Source: WLXB01 sp040221475
Lineage (GTDB): Bacteria > Pseudomonadota > Alphaproteobacteria > Rhodospirillales > Rhodospirillaceae
Assembly (NCBI GenBank): GCA_040221475.1
Contig: JAVKEJ010000032.1
Coordinates: forward strand, 62,001 to 126,000
Reading direction: 5' to 3'
DNA length: 64,000 nucleotides
Part shown: positions 9,579 through 18,302 of the stretch, one piece after another
Position numbering within the stretch: the first letter of the stretch is position 1
Layout of the letters: each line of letters begins with the position of its first letter
Position numbers and translations under genes: made by a program
Notes under the pieces: model-generated
Databases searched by the model: none
What the model saw: the letters and a program-made list of their open reading frames with translations, nothing else
Told to the model about the DNA's origin: nothing

Positions 9579-10676
9579 ATGACTGCTTTCTGCCCAACCG
9601 ACCGAGACGCGCGCCACATTCGGCTTTGGTTGTTGATCTGCGCGGGGATGGTTTTTTTTATGGTTGTGTTGGGTGGGGCCACCCGGCTGACCGAGTCGGG
9701 CCTGTCGATGGTCGAATGGAAACCGCTGCATATTTTACCGCCCCTGAACGAGCAGGAGTGGGCGGAAGAGTTTGAAGCCTATATGCAGTATCCAGAATAC
9801 CAGAAGGTCAATTCTTGGATGACGGTCGACGACTTTAAAGAAATCTTCTGGCTGGAGTATTCCCACCGTCTCTGGGGCCGTTTGATCGGCTTAGTGTTTG
9901 CCCTGCCCTTCTTCTGGTTCGTATACAAGAAGAAAGCCCGTGGCCACCTCACCCTCAAGTTGACTGGACTATTGGTCTTAGGCGGTGCGCAAGGCGTGCT
10001 TGGCTGGTTTATGGTCGCAAGCGGCCTCGTCGATCGACCCGACGTCAGTCAGTATCGTTTGGCAGCGCATCTTGGGCTCGCGTTCGTGGTTTATGGATTG
10101 CTGATCTGGGTGGCGCTTGGAATTAAAAGCGAAGACGAAGCGAAAAAGTTAACACCGCAAATTGTGACAGATGCTGCCACCGCGCGGTTGTCACTTGGTG
10201 CAGCCTTAGCCGTTCTCCTTGTTGTCATGTCGGGAGCATTCGTCGCAGGGCTCAATGCCGGACTAATTTACAATACATTTCCGCTTATGGATGGCCAGCT
10301 TGTGCCAGACGGCCTTTACGAGATGACGCCGTGGTACGCCAATTGGTTCGAGAACATCATGACGGTTCAGTTTAACCATCGCGTTCTCGCAATCGCGCTT
10401 GTCATACTTATCGCCTTCACGTGGTGGCGCCTGATCCGTGACGGGGCACAGGGCTTACAGAGAAAACTGGCCAACGCCTTTCTTGGCATGGCTGTGCTAC
10501 AAGCTATACTTGGGATTAGTACGCTATTGCTCGTGGTGCCATTGTGGCTGGCATTACTGCATCAAACAGGGGCCTTGATCCTGTTTACATTGGGTGTGAC
10601 CATTGCCCGCCTCACGCACCCCTCTACTGTGACTTCCGGAACCGTTACTTCCTCGCCATCATTAGACGCCGCTTAA
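9579..10676 (+). CDS. ctaA: Heme A synthase (CtaA/COX15 family)
   Basis: Integral membrane enzyme that oxidises the C8 methyl of heme O to give heme A for aa3-type cytochrome oxidases, so the organism respires aerobically. About 365 aa with eight hydrophobic segments. The family motif GGATRLTESGLSMVEWKP follows the first helix. The heme-binding histidines sit in EYSHRLWGR, AAHLGLAF, QFNHRVLAI and LLHQTGAL. ATG 9579 puts 13 residues before the first helix region, as in relatives. A TTG at 9525 would extend it by 18 residues and is less likely. The neighbouring tldD may be co-transcribed (42 bp gap). Confidence 0.93.
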   Translation: MTAFCPTDRDARHIRLWLLICAGMVFFMVVLGGATRLTESGLSMVEWKPLHILPPLNEQEWAEEFEAYMQYPEYQKVNSWMTVDDFKEIFWLEYSHRLWGRLIGLVFALPFFWFVYKKKARGHLTLKLTGLLVLGGAQGVLGWFMVASGLVDRPDVSQYRLAAHLGLAFVVYGLLIWVALGIKSEDEAKKLTPQIVTDAATARLSLGAALAVLLVVMSGAFVAGLNAGLIYNTFPLMDGQLVPDGLYEMTPWYANWFENIMTVQFNHRVLAIALVILIAFTWWRLIRDGAQGLQRKLANAFLGMAVLQAILGISTLLLVVPLWLALLHQTGALILFTLGVTIARLTHPSTVTSGTVTSSPSLDAA

Positions 10677-10718
10677 CGCTATACTGACTCACAGCGAAAT
10701 AAGGATACCAAATCTCTC

Positions 10719-12152
10719 ATGAGTGATCTTTCCGTTACTGACGATTTGTTTTTTACACGCACCGGTATTGATAAAAATTCTGTCGAAAAAACTGTGAGCG
10801 ACACGCTAAGCGGCTGTGATGATGGCGAGCTTTTCTTCGAGTACAGCCAATCGGAAAGCATGAGCTTTGACGATGGACGTATTCGCTCGGCCGCGTTTGA
10901 TACTGCGCAAGGTTTTGGATTGCGGGCGCTTGTGGGTGAAACCACAGGCTTTGCCCATTCGACGACCATGACCGAAGCTGCCATTGCGCGGGCCGCTGAA
11001 ACAGTCGCTGCGGTAAAAGCAGGACATGGTGGTACACTGGCAGATCCGCCAGTAGGCACCAATCGCGCGCTCTATACGGATGAAAACCCGCTACCGCTGA
11101 TTCCTTATGAAACCAAGGTCAAAACCCTTGAAGCTATTGATACCTACGCGCGCAGCAAGAACACTAAAATCAAACAAGTGTCTGCCTCCTTGTCCGCCTC
11201 CTGGCAGGCGGTTCAGATCATGCGCGTAGGCGGATTATCGGTTGGCGACATTCGCCCACTGGTGCGCCTTAATGTCTCAATCGTCGTTGGCGAGGGAGAC
11301 CGGATGGAGATGGGGTCTTTCGGCACCGGCGGTCGCGTTGGCTACGACCGCTTCCTGGAAGAGAGCACATGGATGGGCGCCGTCGATGAAGCCCTCCGTC
11401 AGGCCCTGGTAAATTTGGAGAGCGTGGACTCGCCCGGCGGCGAAATGCCTGTCGTCCTTGGCCCCGGCTGGCCCGGCGTACTATTACATGAAGCCGTTGG
11501 GCATGGCCTTGAAGGGGACTTTAACCGCAAGAAAACATCTGCCTTTTATGATTTGATCGGCAAACAAGTGGCCGCTAAAGGCGTAACCGTCATCGACGAC
11601 GGCACCATGCAAGACCGCCGCGGCTCCTTAACAATTGACGATGAAGGCACGCCGACATCGCAAACGACTCTGATCGAAGATGGTATTCTGGTTGGCTTTT
11701 TACAGGACCGCCTGAACGCCCGACTAATGGGAGTTCAGCCCACCGGGAATGGACGCAGGCAATCGCACGCTCACCATCCCATGCCACGCATGACCAACAC
11801 CTACATGGCCAACGGCGCGCATGATCCGCAAGAGATTATTAAATCCGTCGATAAAGGTCTCTACGCGGTCAACTTTGGCGGCGGACAAGTGGATATCACG
11901 TCCGGTAAGTTCGTGTTCTCCGCGACAGAAGCCTACATGATTGAGAATGGCAAAATTGGCGCGCCGGTTAAAGGCGCAACCCTGATCGGTAACGGCCCTG
12001 ACTGCCTGACCAAAGTCTCGATGATTGGCAACGACATGATGCTGGACCCCGGCATTGGCACCTGCGGCAAAGACGGCCAAGGCGTGCCGGTGGGGGTTGG
12101 ACAACCAACACTGAAACTGGACGTGCTGACGGTTGGTGGAACCGCTGTTTAA
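10719..12152 (+). CDS. tldD: Metalloprotease TldD
   Basis: Cytoplasmic zinc protease that works as a heterodimer with TldE/PmbA on flexible peptides such as modified leader peptides and antitoxins. 477 aa, the standard length. The zinc site HEAVGHGLEGD is visible in the middle, and the C-terminus GTCGKDGQGVPVGVGQPT is typical. The partner pmbA is not in this window. Start ATG 10719, with AAGGA upstream. It ends 5 bp before the convergent CpeT-like gene. Confidence 0.96.
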   Translation: MSDLSVTDDLFFTRTGIDKNSVEKTVSDTLSGCDDGELFFEYSQSESMSFDDGRIRSAAFDTAQGFGLRALVGETTGFAHSTTMTEAAIARAAETVAAVKAGHGGTLADPPVGTNRALYTDENPLPLIPYETKVKTLEAIDTYARSKNTKIKQVSASLSASWQAVQIMRVGGLSVGDIRPLVRLNVSIVVGEGDRMEMGSFGTGGRVGYDRFLEESTWMGAVDEALRQALVNLESVDSPGGEMPVVLGPGWPGVLLHEAVGHGLEGDFNRKKTSAFYDLIGKQVAAKGVTVIDDGTMQDRRGSLTIDDEGTPTSQTTLIEDGILVGFLQDRLNARLMGVQPTGNGRRQSHAHHPMPRMTNTYMANGAHDPQEIIKSVDKGLYAVNFGGGQVDITSGKFVFSATEAYMIENGKIGAPVKGATLIGNGPDCLTKVSMIGNDMMLDPGIGTCGKDGQGVPVGVGQPTLKLDVLTVGGTAV

Positions 12153-12157
12153 ACCTG

Positions 12158-13192
12158 TTACTGGCCTAATATTGCAGCCTTAAACCTTGGGTCATCTAGG
12201 TTAGCGAGTTTACATCGCGCACTGGCCCATTCCGTCGTAAAGCCAACGCGGTTGCTGGTCGGCTCTGCCCAGGCGAATCCCAGGACATCTTCGTCCTTGT
12301 AATTTCCGGGCGCACCATCGTGCAATGTCAGCCGCATAAGGTCGACATAATTGCGGCCCGAGTTAGAGGGCCACAACGAGGTTAGAAACTCAACATGCAG
12401 CTTACGCGGCTCGGGCTCAGTCGTTTCGAACGTGAACACATCTCCACGGTTATGCATGAAAAACGGGTTGAACACCTGCGACGTGCCGTCGGGATAGCGG
12501 ATTGAGGTAAAGCATTCGTATCGCTGCGCCTTGGACATACGAAGATGCGTGCGATCTTCACGCCCCGCAAACAACGTTCCGTCTGCCAGAGTGCCGTTGT
12601 CGTAAATCCAGAGCTGATCCGGATTCAAAATCCATTCGGCGTCCCATGTCATTTCCTGGCCGGATCGCTTTGAAATCATTGTGCATTGACCATGATCACC
12701 CAAAAGCCCGCGGAGTTGCTGGCCATGACGCCGCCAATTGAATGTACAGTTTCCGCCAAAATCTGGATCTGGCTCAATGCTCGACCACATCTCAGGATGG
12801 AGGTGAGCATCAACATAATTCTCGGGGTCTTTGATACGTCGTCCTGATATAGCGACGGTGCGTTTTTCTTCATCAATCGAAATCAAGAAAACCTGCTGCT
12901 GGCCCGGAAAAATTGTGCCGTCGTCGCCATCCAAACGAATTTGTGTATAGATCACATGTTCACCGAGATGAGGCGCTTCTATTTCTGCGAAGACACGATG
13001 ATAAATCTCGTGCTCTCCATCGGGCGGTGCGCCGAGTGCTCGCTCCAGATAAACCTGTGGAATAGAAGTATACTCGCCAGGGAGCCAAGCCATCAGATCC
13101 TCAAGGACCTTAGCCAACTCTGGTTTTGAATTTGTGGCAAAAGCAGGCGCCGCAAACACCAGCGCTATAACAGCCATGATTACGTTACGCAT
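12158..13192 (-). CDS. Exported CpeT/CpcT-like protein
   Basis: 344 aa with a clear Sec signal peptide (AVIALVFAAPAFA). Residues ~25-210 resemble the CpeT/CpcT chromophore-lyase-like fold: a WLPGEY opening, IYTQIRLD, a Tyr/Arg-rich beta stretch, then CTFNWRRHG and a matched Gly-Cys region before a terminal DNGTL turn. CpeT/CpcT proteins attach bilins to phycobiliproteins in cyanobacteria; homologs elsewhere have no known substrate. The last ~130 residues are an extra domain I do not recognise. A strong GGGGAGGG ribosome site precedes ATG 13192. It lies 72 bp downstream of the exported protein at 13265. The family assignment rests on motif resemblance only. Confidence 0.55.
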   Translation of the reverse strand: MRNVIMAVIALVFAAPAFATNSKPELAKVLEDLMAWLPGEYTSIPQVYLERALGAPPDGEHEIYHRVFAEIEAPHLGEHVIYTQIRLDGDDGTIFPGQQQVFLISIDEEKRTVAISGRRIKDPENYVDAHLHPEMWSSIEPDPDFGGNCTFNWRRHGQQLRGLLGDHGQCTMISKRSGQEMTWDAEWILNPDQLWIYDNGTLADGTLFAGREDRTHLRMSKAQRYECFTSIRYPDGTSQVFNPFFMHNRGDVFTFETTEPEPRKLHVEFLTSLWPSNSGRNYVDLMRLTLHDGAPGNYKDEDVLGFAWAEPTSNRVGFTTEWASARCKLANLDDPRFKAAILGQ

Positions 13193-13264
13193 AACAACCC
13201 TCCCCTGACGATCAAATAAGCCTAGAACGAAGAGGGAGAAAGAGAAAGTCTCAAGTTGGCAAAC

Positions 13265-15088
13265 CTAAAGACTGGATTGACCGCGCAAGTGGCGCACCAC
13301 CTGCTCTGCTAAGAAGACCCCCATCCGCGGGTCGCCGCTGATCGGCTGCCACATGGCCCAAGTGCCCGTATATTGCGACTGCACAGGCGCGACATCACGC
13401 GGTAGACCTTTGGCCGCATCATATCCGAGATGGCCGTAAGCTGAGAGATCGTAAACCAAATGAGGGTCAGTATCCTGCATCGCTTGATCTATGGGGGTTT
13501 GACGTAACGGCGGATAGGGCTGCCCGGTGCCACACCCCCCCATTTCGAAACAACATGGTTCCGTGCGTTCTGCTGTGATCGGTGCGCCAACCGGACGACA
13601 CATGGTTTCGGCCTGACGGCCCCAGTAATCAGCAAAGGGATGACCGTGATTAGGGTAGCGCGCGAAATCACCCGCTTCAGCAAACAACCATGTTTGCGTA
13701 CCGATTTCTTTGCCAATTTGATTTGGCACTTCGACTAGGGTCAAAACAGAGTCAATAACCACCTGGGTAAACACAACAACGATATGTTTAGCTCCGCGAT
13801 TTTTGAGGTACTCAAGACCTTCCCAATAAAAATATTTTTGGTCGCCTGCGGGCGGCATTTTATCGGTTTCATAGAGCCACCGATGTCCAAGATTTTCGGC
13901 CCTCATCTCGCGGGAGCGCTCCAGGTTTGATTGCACCCGTCCACCCAGTTTGATATTGGGATTTTCAACTCGCAAGCCCATCCAGGATGCAATGATGTTC
14001 TCCGGATCAATTTCAGGATGGGCGCTTAAAATAGATTTTTTGAGTTGGGCGTTGAGATTAACCGTGTCGTTGACTTTAGGGTCATACACTTCATTGCCAT
14101 CCCGAATAGAATGATTGAGCAGTAAAACAGCCGTGTCTTTCTCAGAAACATTCGGGTTAAACCGCTGCTCAATGCCTTTGAGGTATAGATTTGCAAAGGC
14201 CGGATCCTCGGTGACCGGCGCGGGGCGCCCCTCTAGAGGAACGACGCTATCTTTCTCAGGCGGACCGAGACTGCGTGTCCAGTTTGCAGGCTCAACCGGA
14301 TAGGAGTCCCGCATAAGATCAGTTGGGTCATTGACCCAGCTCACATTCACATTTGTGTTGTGCTTGGCATTGTGGCGGGCAACCACTTCGCGTGTGACGC
14401 GCACCACATCATAACTTTTCCAGAACCTAACTCCTGCCGTCGTCATATCGATCATAACGATGGCATCAACCCCTTGCGCCAACAGACGCTCTGCCGGGCC
14501 AGCCACGTTATAGCGCTCTGGATCGCAGCCTTCCCACGGACCACGGTCATCCGTGCTGCCGCAATAGGTCAGTCGCGTACCGCCCTCGACTTGTGGTTCA
14601 TACAGCCGCCGGGGATCAGGCAGATATTTAGTTTGCTCAACCGGGCCAATCCACTGTGCTTTATCAACAATGAAGGTGACGCCCAATTCAGACTCACGCT
14701 GTTTTAGAGCCGTTGCCAGATCAGACATCTGTTTTGATGCCTGGCGCTCACTGGGATCTTCACCAATCCGCGCATCGCCGAACTCATATTTATCCAATTG
14801 TGAGGCGACATTGCTGTAGCTTTGACCATCACCAAAAGACGCCACAGTTGGCCACGCCTGCGCGTTCCAAATGACTCGCTGATAAATCGCCGAATGTGGA
14901 TCGTAAGCAAAAATCTGCATCGAACTGTCCCACAGGGCTTCGATGTCTGTAGACGTTGTTCCGCCGTGCACCACAAACAGCACACCGACTTTACGGCTAT
15001 CTGCCTGCACCACAGGGGACAGGCACGTCAAAAACAGAAGCACTGCAAAACAGGTTTGGAGCCACTTCTCCACAGCTTGAATACGCAC
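13265..15088 (-). CDS. Large exported protein, possibly two-lobed chelatase-like fold
   Basis: About 607 aa with a signal peptide (CFAVLLFLTCLSPVVQA). No family recognised with confidence. After the signal a strand ends in VLFVVHGGTT, and a second half contains GAKHIVVVFTQVVIDSVLTL. These two stretches look like the beginning and the second lobe of class II chelatases (CbiX/ferrochelatase-like), which is only a guess. Cysteines cluster in EPCCFEMGGCG. GTG at 15088 is preferred because AGGAG lies 9 nt upstream; an upstream TTG (15094) is too close to it, and an in-frame stop precedes that. Two GTATAC-centred palindromes lie directly upstream, so it is probably regulated. Confidence 0.6.
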   Translation of the reverse strand: MRIQAVEKWLQTCFAVLLFLTCLSPVVQADSRKVGVLFVVHGGTTSTDIEALWDSSMQIFAYDPHSAIYQRVIWNAQAWPTVASFGDGQSYSNVASQLDKYEFGDARIGEDPSERQASKQMSDLATALKQRESELGVTFIVDKAQWIGPVEQTKYLPDPRRLYEPQVEGGTRLTYCGSTDDRGPWEGCDPERYNVAGPAERLLAQGVDAIVMIDMTTAGVRFWKSYDVVRVTREVVARHNAKHNTNVNVSWVNDPTDLMRDSYPVEPANWTRSLGPPEKDSVVPLEGRPAPVTEDPAFANLYLKGIEQRFNPNVSEKDTAVLLLNHSIRDGNEVYDPKVNDTVNLNAQLKKSILSAHPEIDPENIIASWMGLRVENPNIKLGGRVQSNLERSREMRAENLGHRWLYETDKMPPAGDQKYFYWEGLEYLKNRGAKHIVVVFTQVVIDSVLTLVEVPNQIGKEIGTQTWLFAEAGDFARYPNHGHPFADYWGRQAETMCRPVGAPITAERTEPCCFEMGGCGTGQPYPPLRQTPIDQAMQDTDPHLVYDLSAYGHLGYDAAKGLPRDVAPVQSQYTGTWAMWQPISGDPRMGVFLAEQVVRHLRGQSSL

Positions 15089-15112
15089 GACCAAATGCTC
15101 CTAAACAGAAAT

Positions 15113-15124
15113 ATTGTATACAAT
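15113..15124. promoter_or_regulatory. Perfect GTATAC palindrome, candidate GntR-type operator
   Basis: ATTGTATACAAT is a perfect 12-bp palindrome 25 nt upstream of the start at 15088. TTGTATACAA-like sites are typical for FCD-type GntR regulators. No GntR gene lies in the window, so the regulator is unknown. Confidence 0.5.
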
Positions 15125-15175
15125 AATTTATATTAATCGGCACTTAGGTCAAATAATTAGCGATTATCTGGATAT

Positions 15176-15187
15176 TCTGTATACGAT
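15176..15187. promoter_or_regulatory. Second, imperfect GTATAC site
   Basis: TCTGTATACGAT shares the GTATAC core and the final AT with the site at 15113. The two centres are exactly 63 bp apart, about six helical turns, which suits cooperative binding or looping by one repressor. Confidence 0.4.
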
Positions 15188-15200
15188 TTAGGTCAGACGT

Positions 15201-15767
15201 CTATTTAATAACCGCTGTGTTGAGCTGAAACACCTCGACAATGTTTCCGTTGGGATCGAACAGCATCATATTGCGCGACAAGCCTGTTCCAGAGGCTTTA
15301 ACATCAAACAGGATTTCATGCCCTGCCGCCTTAGCGCGCTTGGCAATTTCATCAATATTACTGACCCGGTGCGGCAATATGGTCGAGCCTTGGCGGCCAC
15401 GATGATTTTCAACCTCATTCGCGCAAGCCGGATCATCGGCGTCAACGATGCCCATGAAGGCGATATTGCCGCCGACCACTTGACCGCCGGGATACACACC
15501 AGAGCCGCCCATAACGACAAAGCGGACTTTGCCGCCATCGGCGACATCAATGTATTTCTGAATACCAGATCCCTCGAACGTGACATCTTCGATAATCTCT
15601 TGGCCCATAACATCACGGTAAAACGTGATCGACTCCTCGACCTTGCACGTCACGGCTACGGAGCGAAGGAGTAAGCTTTGATGATTTGTCTCTTCTGCAC
15701 CGGCAGTGCCTGAGACCGCCATGCCAACAACAATCAACGCAGCTTTAGAATTGAAGTGCCTGATCAT
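15201..15767 (-). CDS. Exported VOC (glyoxalase-like) superfamily protein
   Basis: 188 aa: a signal peptide (ALIVVGMAVSGTAGA) followed by one VOC module with the typical opening VTCKVEESITFYRDVMG and the closing MLFDPNGNIVEVFQL. VOC proteins are metal-dependent isomerases, dioxygenases or lyases, or simple binding proteins; the reaction here is unknown. Export to the periplasm is unusual for the superfamily. ATG 15767 is fixed by GGGGAGG 6 nt upstream; the open frame to 16040 is antisense to the SDR gene and is not used. It lies 16 bp after the SDR gene and is probably the last gene of a three-gene operon. Confidence 0.8.
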   Translation of the reverse strand: MIRHFNSKAALIVVGMAVSGTAGAEETNHQSLLLRSVAVTCKVEESITFYRDVMGQEIIEDVTFEGSGIQKYIDVADGGKVRFVVMGGSGVYPGGQVVGGNIAFMGIVDADDPACANEVENHRGRQGSTILPHRVSNIDEIAKRAKAAGHEILFDVKASGTGLSRNMMLFDPNGNIVEVFQLNTAVIK

Positions 15768-15783
15768 TTGAATCCTCCCCGGA

Positions 15784-16611
15784 TTACTTCTGTGACTTGA
15801 TTCCATGATGTTGGAACTCACCGGCCATGCGGCCACCGTCGACACAGACAGCCGCACCCGTGACGTGGCGTGAAGCATCTGAAAGCAAAAAAGCAACGGC
15901 TGTTCCGATATCGCGCGGGTGTCCAAGGCGACCGAGGGGTGTTGTATCGATATTGAATTGCACAAATTTCTGCGCGCCTTCTTCTCCAAAGAGCGAAATC
16001 GCGCCAGGTGAAGGCTTATCTCCGCCTTCAAAGAGAACACCAGGATGAACCGCGTTCACCCGAATACCATATTTCCGACCTTCGATCGCAGCCGCCCGAG
16101 CCAGATGCGTCGTCCCAGCCTTGGCCATACCATAACCGGTGGAATTCGGTGATCCGCGCAAAGCATTCAAAGCCGAGATGTTAACGATGGACCCACCAGT
16201 ATTTTTCATAACGCGGAAGGCGTGTTGGGTGCCAAGAAACATACCATCCACATTGACCGAAAGCAGAAACTCAAGATCGTCTAAGGAGAGTTGATCCATA
16301 GGCTTAAGACGGGACACGCCAGAATTATTAACGAGACCATCAAGCTTGCCATGTTTCTCCATCACGGTATTTATGACTCTCTGCCAACCTTCTTCACTGG
16401 TCACATCGTGCGGAAGATATTGAGCCCTGAGCTCTTCAGCCTCTAGGCGCTGATCTGTCTCTGCCGCGCCCTCAGCATTACGGCCGGAATAAACGACAGT
16501 TGCGCCCTGCGCCGCCATGACAAGAGTCGTCCAACGCCCCAGACCAGAGGTGCCGCCGGTGATTAAAATCACCTTACCTACCAATTGGCTCGAATGAGTC
16601 ACTGCATTCAT
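15784..16611 (-). CDS. Short-chain dehydrogenase/reductase (classical, active-site intact)
   Basis: 275-aa NAD(P)-dependent oxidoreductase acting on an unknown alcohol or carbonyl. The nucleotide-binding TGGTSGLG (residues 18-25), the NNSG motif, an ISALN serine region and the catalytic Tyr160-Lys164 (YGMAK) are all present. The C-terminal GAAVCVDGG is standard. The start ATG overlaps the TGA of the upstream dead SDR by 4 bp (ATGA), so both should be made in fixed ratio. This suggests a heteromeric enzyme or a shared pathway step. Confidence 0.9.
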   Translation of the reverse strand: MNAVTHSSQLVGKVILITGGTSGLGRWTTLVMAAQGATVVYSGRNAEGAAETDQRLEAEELRAQYLPHDVTSEEGWQRVINTVMEKHGKLDGLVNNSGVSRLKPMDQLSLDDLEFLLSVNVDGMFLGTQHAFRVMKNTGGSIVNISALNALRGSPNSTGYGMAKAGTTHLARAAAIEGRKYGIRVNAVHPGVLFEGGDKPSPGAISLFGEEGAQKFVQFNIDTTPLGRLGHPRDIGTAVAFLLSDASRHVTGAAVCVDGGRMAGEFQHHGIKSQK

Positions 16612-17285
16612 GTGGCGAGAAATCCATCATCGACAGCCAAGTCCATACCACTCATATAGACCGCACCATCGGTTGAGAAGAACAACACAGCATCAGCGAT
16701 GGCCTCAGGTGGAATAACCTGTGAGTCTGGTCTGTAGTGAAGTGGCGGCTGACCATCGACATCACCAACTAAGACCGAATTAATCACAATGCCGTCTTTC
16801 GCTTTCGCGCATTCCAACGCTGCGGACTTTGCCGAAAACAAAATACCTGCGCTTGCTGTGCATGCTGCAACAGCGCCTTCCTTGGCAGCGCGCGCTACGG
16901 CAGGGAGAATGTGGACGATGGCTCCAGTCGAGCCCGTCGAGCGCATCGCAAGCACGCCCCGATTTTGCGCAAGAAACGCTGGAATGACCATTGCTCGATG
17001 GGCTTTTTTAAAATCAGCGTACACAATAGAATTTATAAATTCAGAAGGGTGAGCAACCGTAGGAATAACCAAAACATCTAACCCGCCGAGTTGGTCTATA
17101 CAGTCACGAAACGCATTATCCCAGGAGTCCTGATCACCCGGCGTCACATTCACAACAAGGGCAGCATCGCAGATGCCCGCCGCACACACCTGGGCACCCG
17201 CCTGCGTCAACGCCGCAACACATGCCTTGCCTACGGCAGTTTCCGCATTGGCCACAAAGGCCACTTTGTCAGAGAGATTAATCAT
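16608..17285 (-). CDS. Degenerate SDR-fold protein lacking all catalytic residues
   Basis: 225 aa with the SDR layout but no working site. The glycine motif reads VANAETAVG, NNAG is replaced by VIPTVAH, the catalytic Ser region reads HILPAV, and the YxxxK positions are Cys142 and Ala146. The C-terminal beta strand and the VDDGF ending are kept. The frame is intact and coupled (ATGA) to an active SDR, so it is unlikely to be simple decay; a structural or regulatory partner subunit is the best inference. ATG 17285 starts the first gene of the operon, divergent from the DUF1838 gene at 17415. Confidence 0.8.
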   Translation of the reverse strand: MINLSDKVAFVANAETAVGKACVAALTQAGAQVCAAGICDAALVVNVTPGDQDSWDNAFRDCIDQLGGLDVLVIPTVAHPSEFINSIVYADFKKAHRAMVIPAFLAQNRGVLAMRSTGSTGAIVHILPAVARAAKEGAVAACTASAGILFSAKSAALECAKAKDGIVINSVLVGDVDGQPPLHYRPDSQVIPPEAIADAVLFFSTDGAVYMSGMDLAVDDGFLAT

Positions 17286-17367
17286 ACCAGAACTTTAAGC
17301 AGGTCTGCGCCCGGGGGCAATCCGACCGCATGTTGATCACGTCTCCACTAAGCCCCTGGTCAAATCT

Positions 17368-17389
17368 CCCAAGCTCCCTAAACCTTGGG
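17368..17389. promoter_or_regulatory. Inverted repeat in divergent promoter region
   Basis: CCCAAG - 10 nt - CTTGGG lies between the divergent operons, 26 bp before the DUF1838 start at 17415. The arms are one helical turn and a half apart, as in many dimeric regulator sites. It could also be chance. Confidence 0.25.
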
Positions 17390-17414
17390 GCATCAATTTG
17401 AAAAGGAATTAGAA

Positions 17415-18302
17415 ATGTCGATTTTGTCTGGACCTATACTGTCGCGGCGGGGATTCAACCTCGGTTTAGGCGGAGTCGCAGCGACAGCTCTGGCGACTGA
17501 AAGCCATCAAAGCCACGCCGCTAGTGTATCTGCTTTGCATGCGAACCCAGCTGATGAGCTGCGAAATTATATGAGAATCCAAGGTGACCTGAGCGGAAAG
17601 CCGGCACCGAATGCCTGGCGCGGTTACTACATTGCTGTGCCACCGGATGAAAATCCAAGAATCGTTTTCGACTGCGAAAGTTGTGAAACTAAAAAAGTGA
17701 TCCAGCTCGACGATGGACGCTATGAGGTGTGGTCAAAGGTCATGACCATCTTTAAAGACCCGGAGACTGGCGAAATTCTGAATGGGAAAATGTTTCGCAA
17801 TCCATGGACCGGGGAAGAAAACCTTGTCGCTCCCAATATCATCGGATCACGCAGCTTGTACTATGTGGGTGATGACGGACGCGTCACAAGCGCACAATTT
17901 GCACGTGATACTAATGCTGCCAAAGGTGAAAACTGGAGTGCAGAAATTGACCCCAACATGGTCAGCGCGCTGACATTGGATTGGGCGATTATGGGCGATA
18001 ACGTACAAATGGTCGGGCAGCGCAAGTATCCAGAGGTGCGCCCAATTCCCCTCGCTGAATATGGAACGACCACTGTTCCGCTGAAACAATTGCAAGACCG
18101 CTCACTGGAGCGCGTGGATTCTATTTTTGGGATTGTCTTCCTTGCCCCGTGGCAAGGCTTTCTGAAAATGGGTGATCGTCCCGGACATTCAGTATGGCAC
18201 TGCGTGGGCAGCAAGATGAAAAGCTTCGATGACCTCTCACCTGGATATCTTGACCAAGCAGAGCAGTATATTCCTGATGTCTTGGCGTGGGGGGACGCAT
18301 GA
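17415..18302 (+). CDS. Tat-exported DUF1838 family protein (copy 1)
   Basis: About 295 aa. A twin-arginine signal (SRRGFNLGLGG) points to folded export to the periplasm. The body matches DUF1838 (no known function): a repeated-strand region with FKDPETGEILNGKMFRNPWTGE, a central Trp/Tyr-rich part, and the C-terminal MGDRPGHSVWHCVGSK. ATG 17415 with AAAGGAA upstream is preferred over the in-frame ATG at 17385. The stop overlaps the next gene's start by 4 bp (ATGA), coupling it to a serine hydrolase. Copies 2 and 3 lie at 21112 and 34054. Confidence 0.87.
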   Translation: MSILSGPILSRRGFNLGLGGVAATALATESHQSHAASVSALHANPADELRNYMRIQGDLSGKPAPNAWRGYYIAVPPDENPRIVFDCESCETKKVIQLDDGRYEVWSKVMTIFKDPETGEILNGKMFRNPWTGEENLVAPNIIGSRSLYYVGDDGRVTSAQFARDTNAAKGENWSAEIDPNMVSALTLDWAIMGDNVQMVGQRKYPEVRPIPLAEYGTTTVPLKQLQDRSLERVDSIFGIVFLAPWQGFLKMGDRPGHSVWHCVGSKMKSFDDLSPGYLDQAEQYIPDVLAWGDA

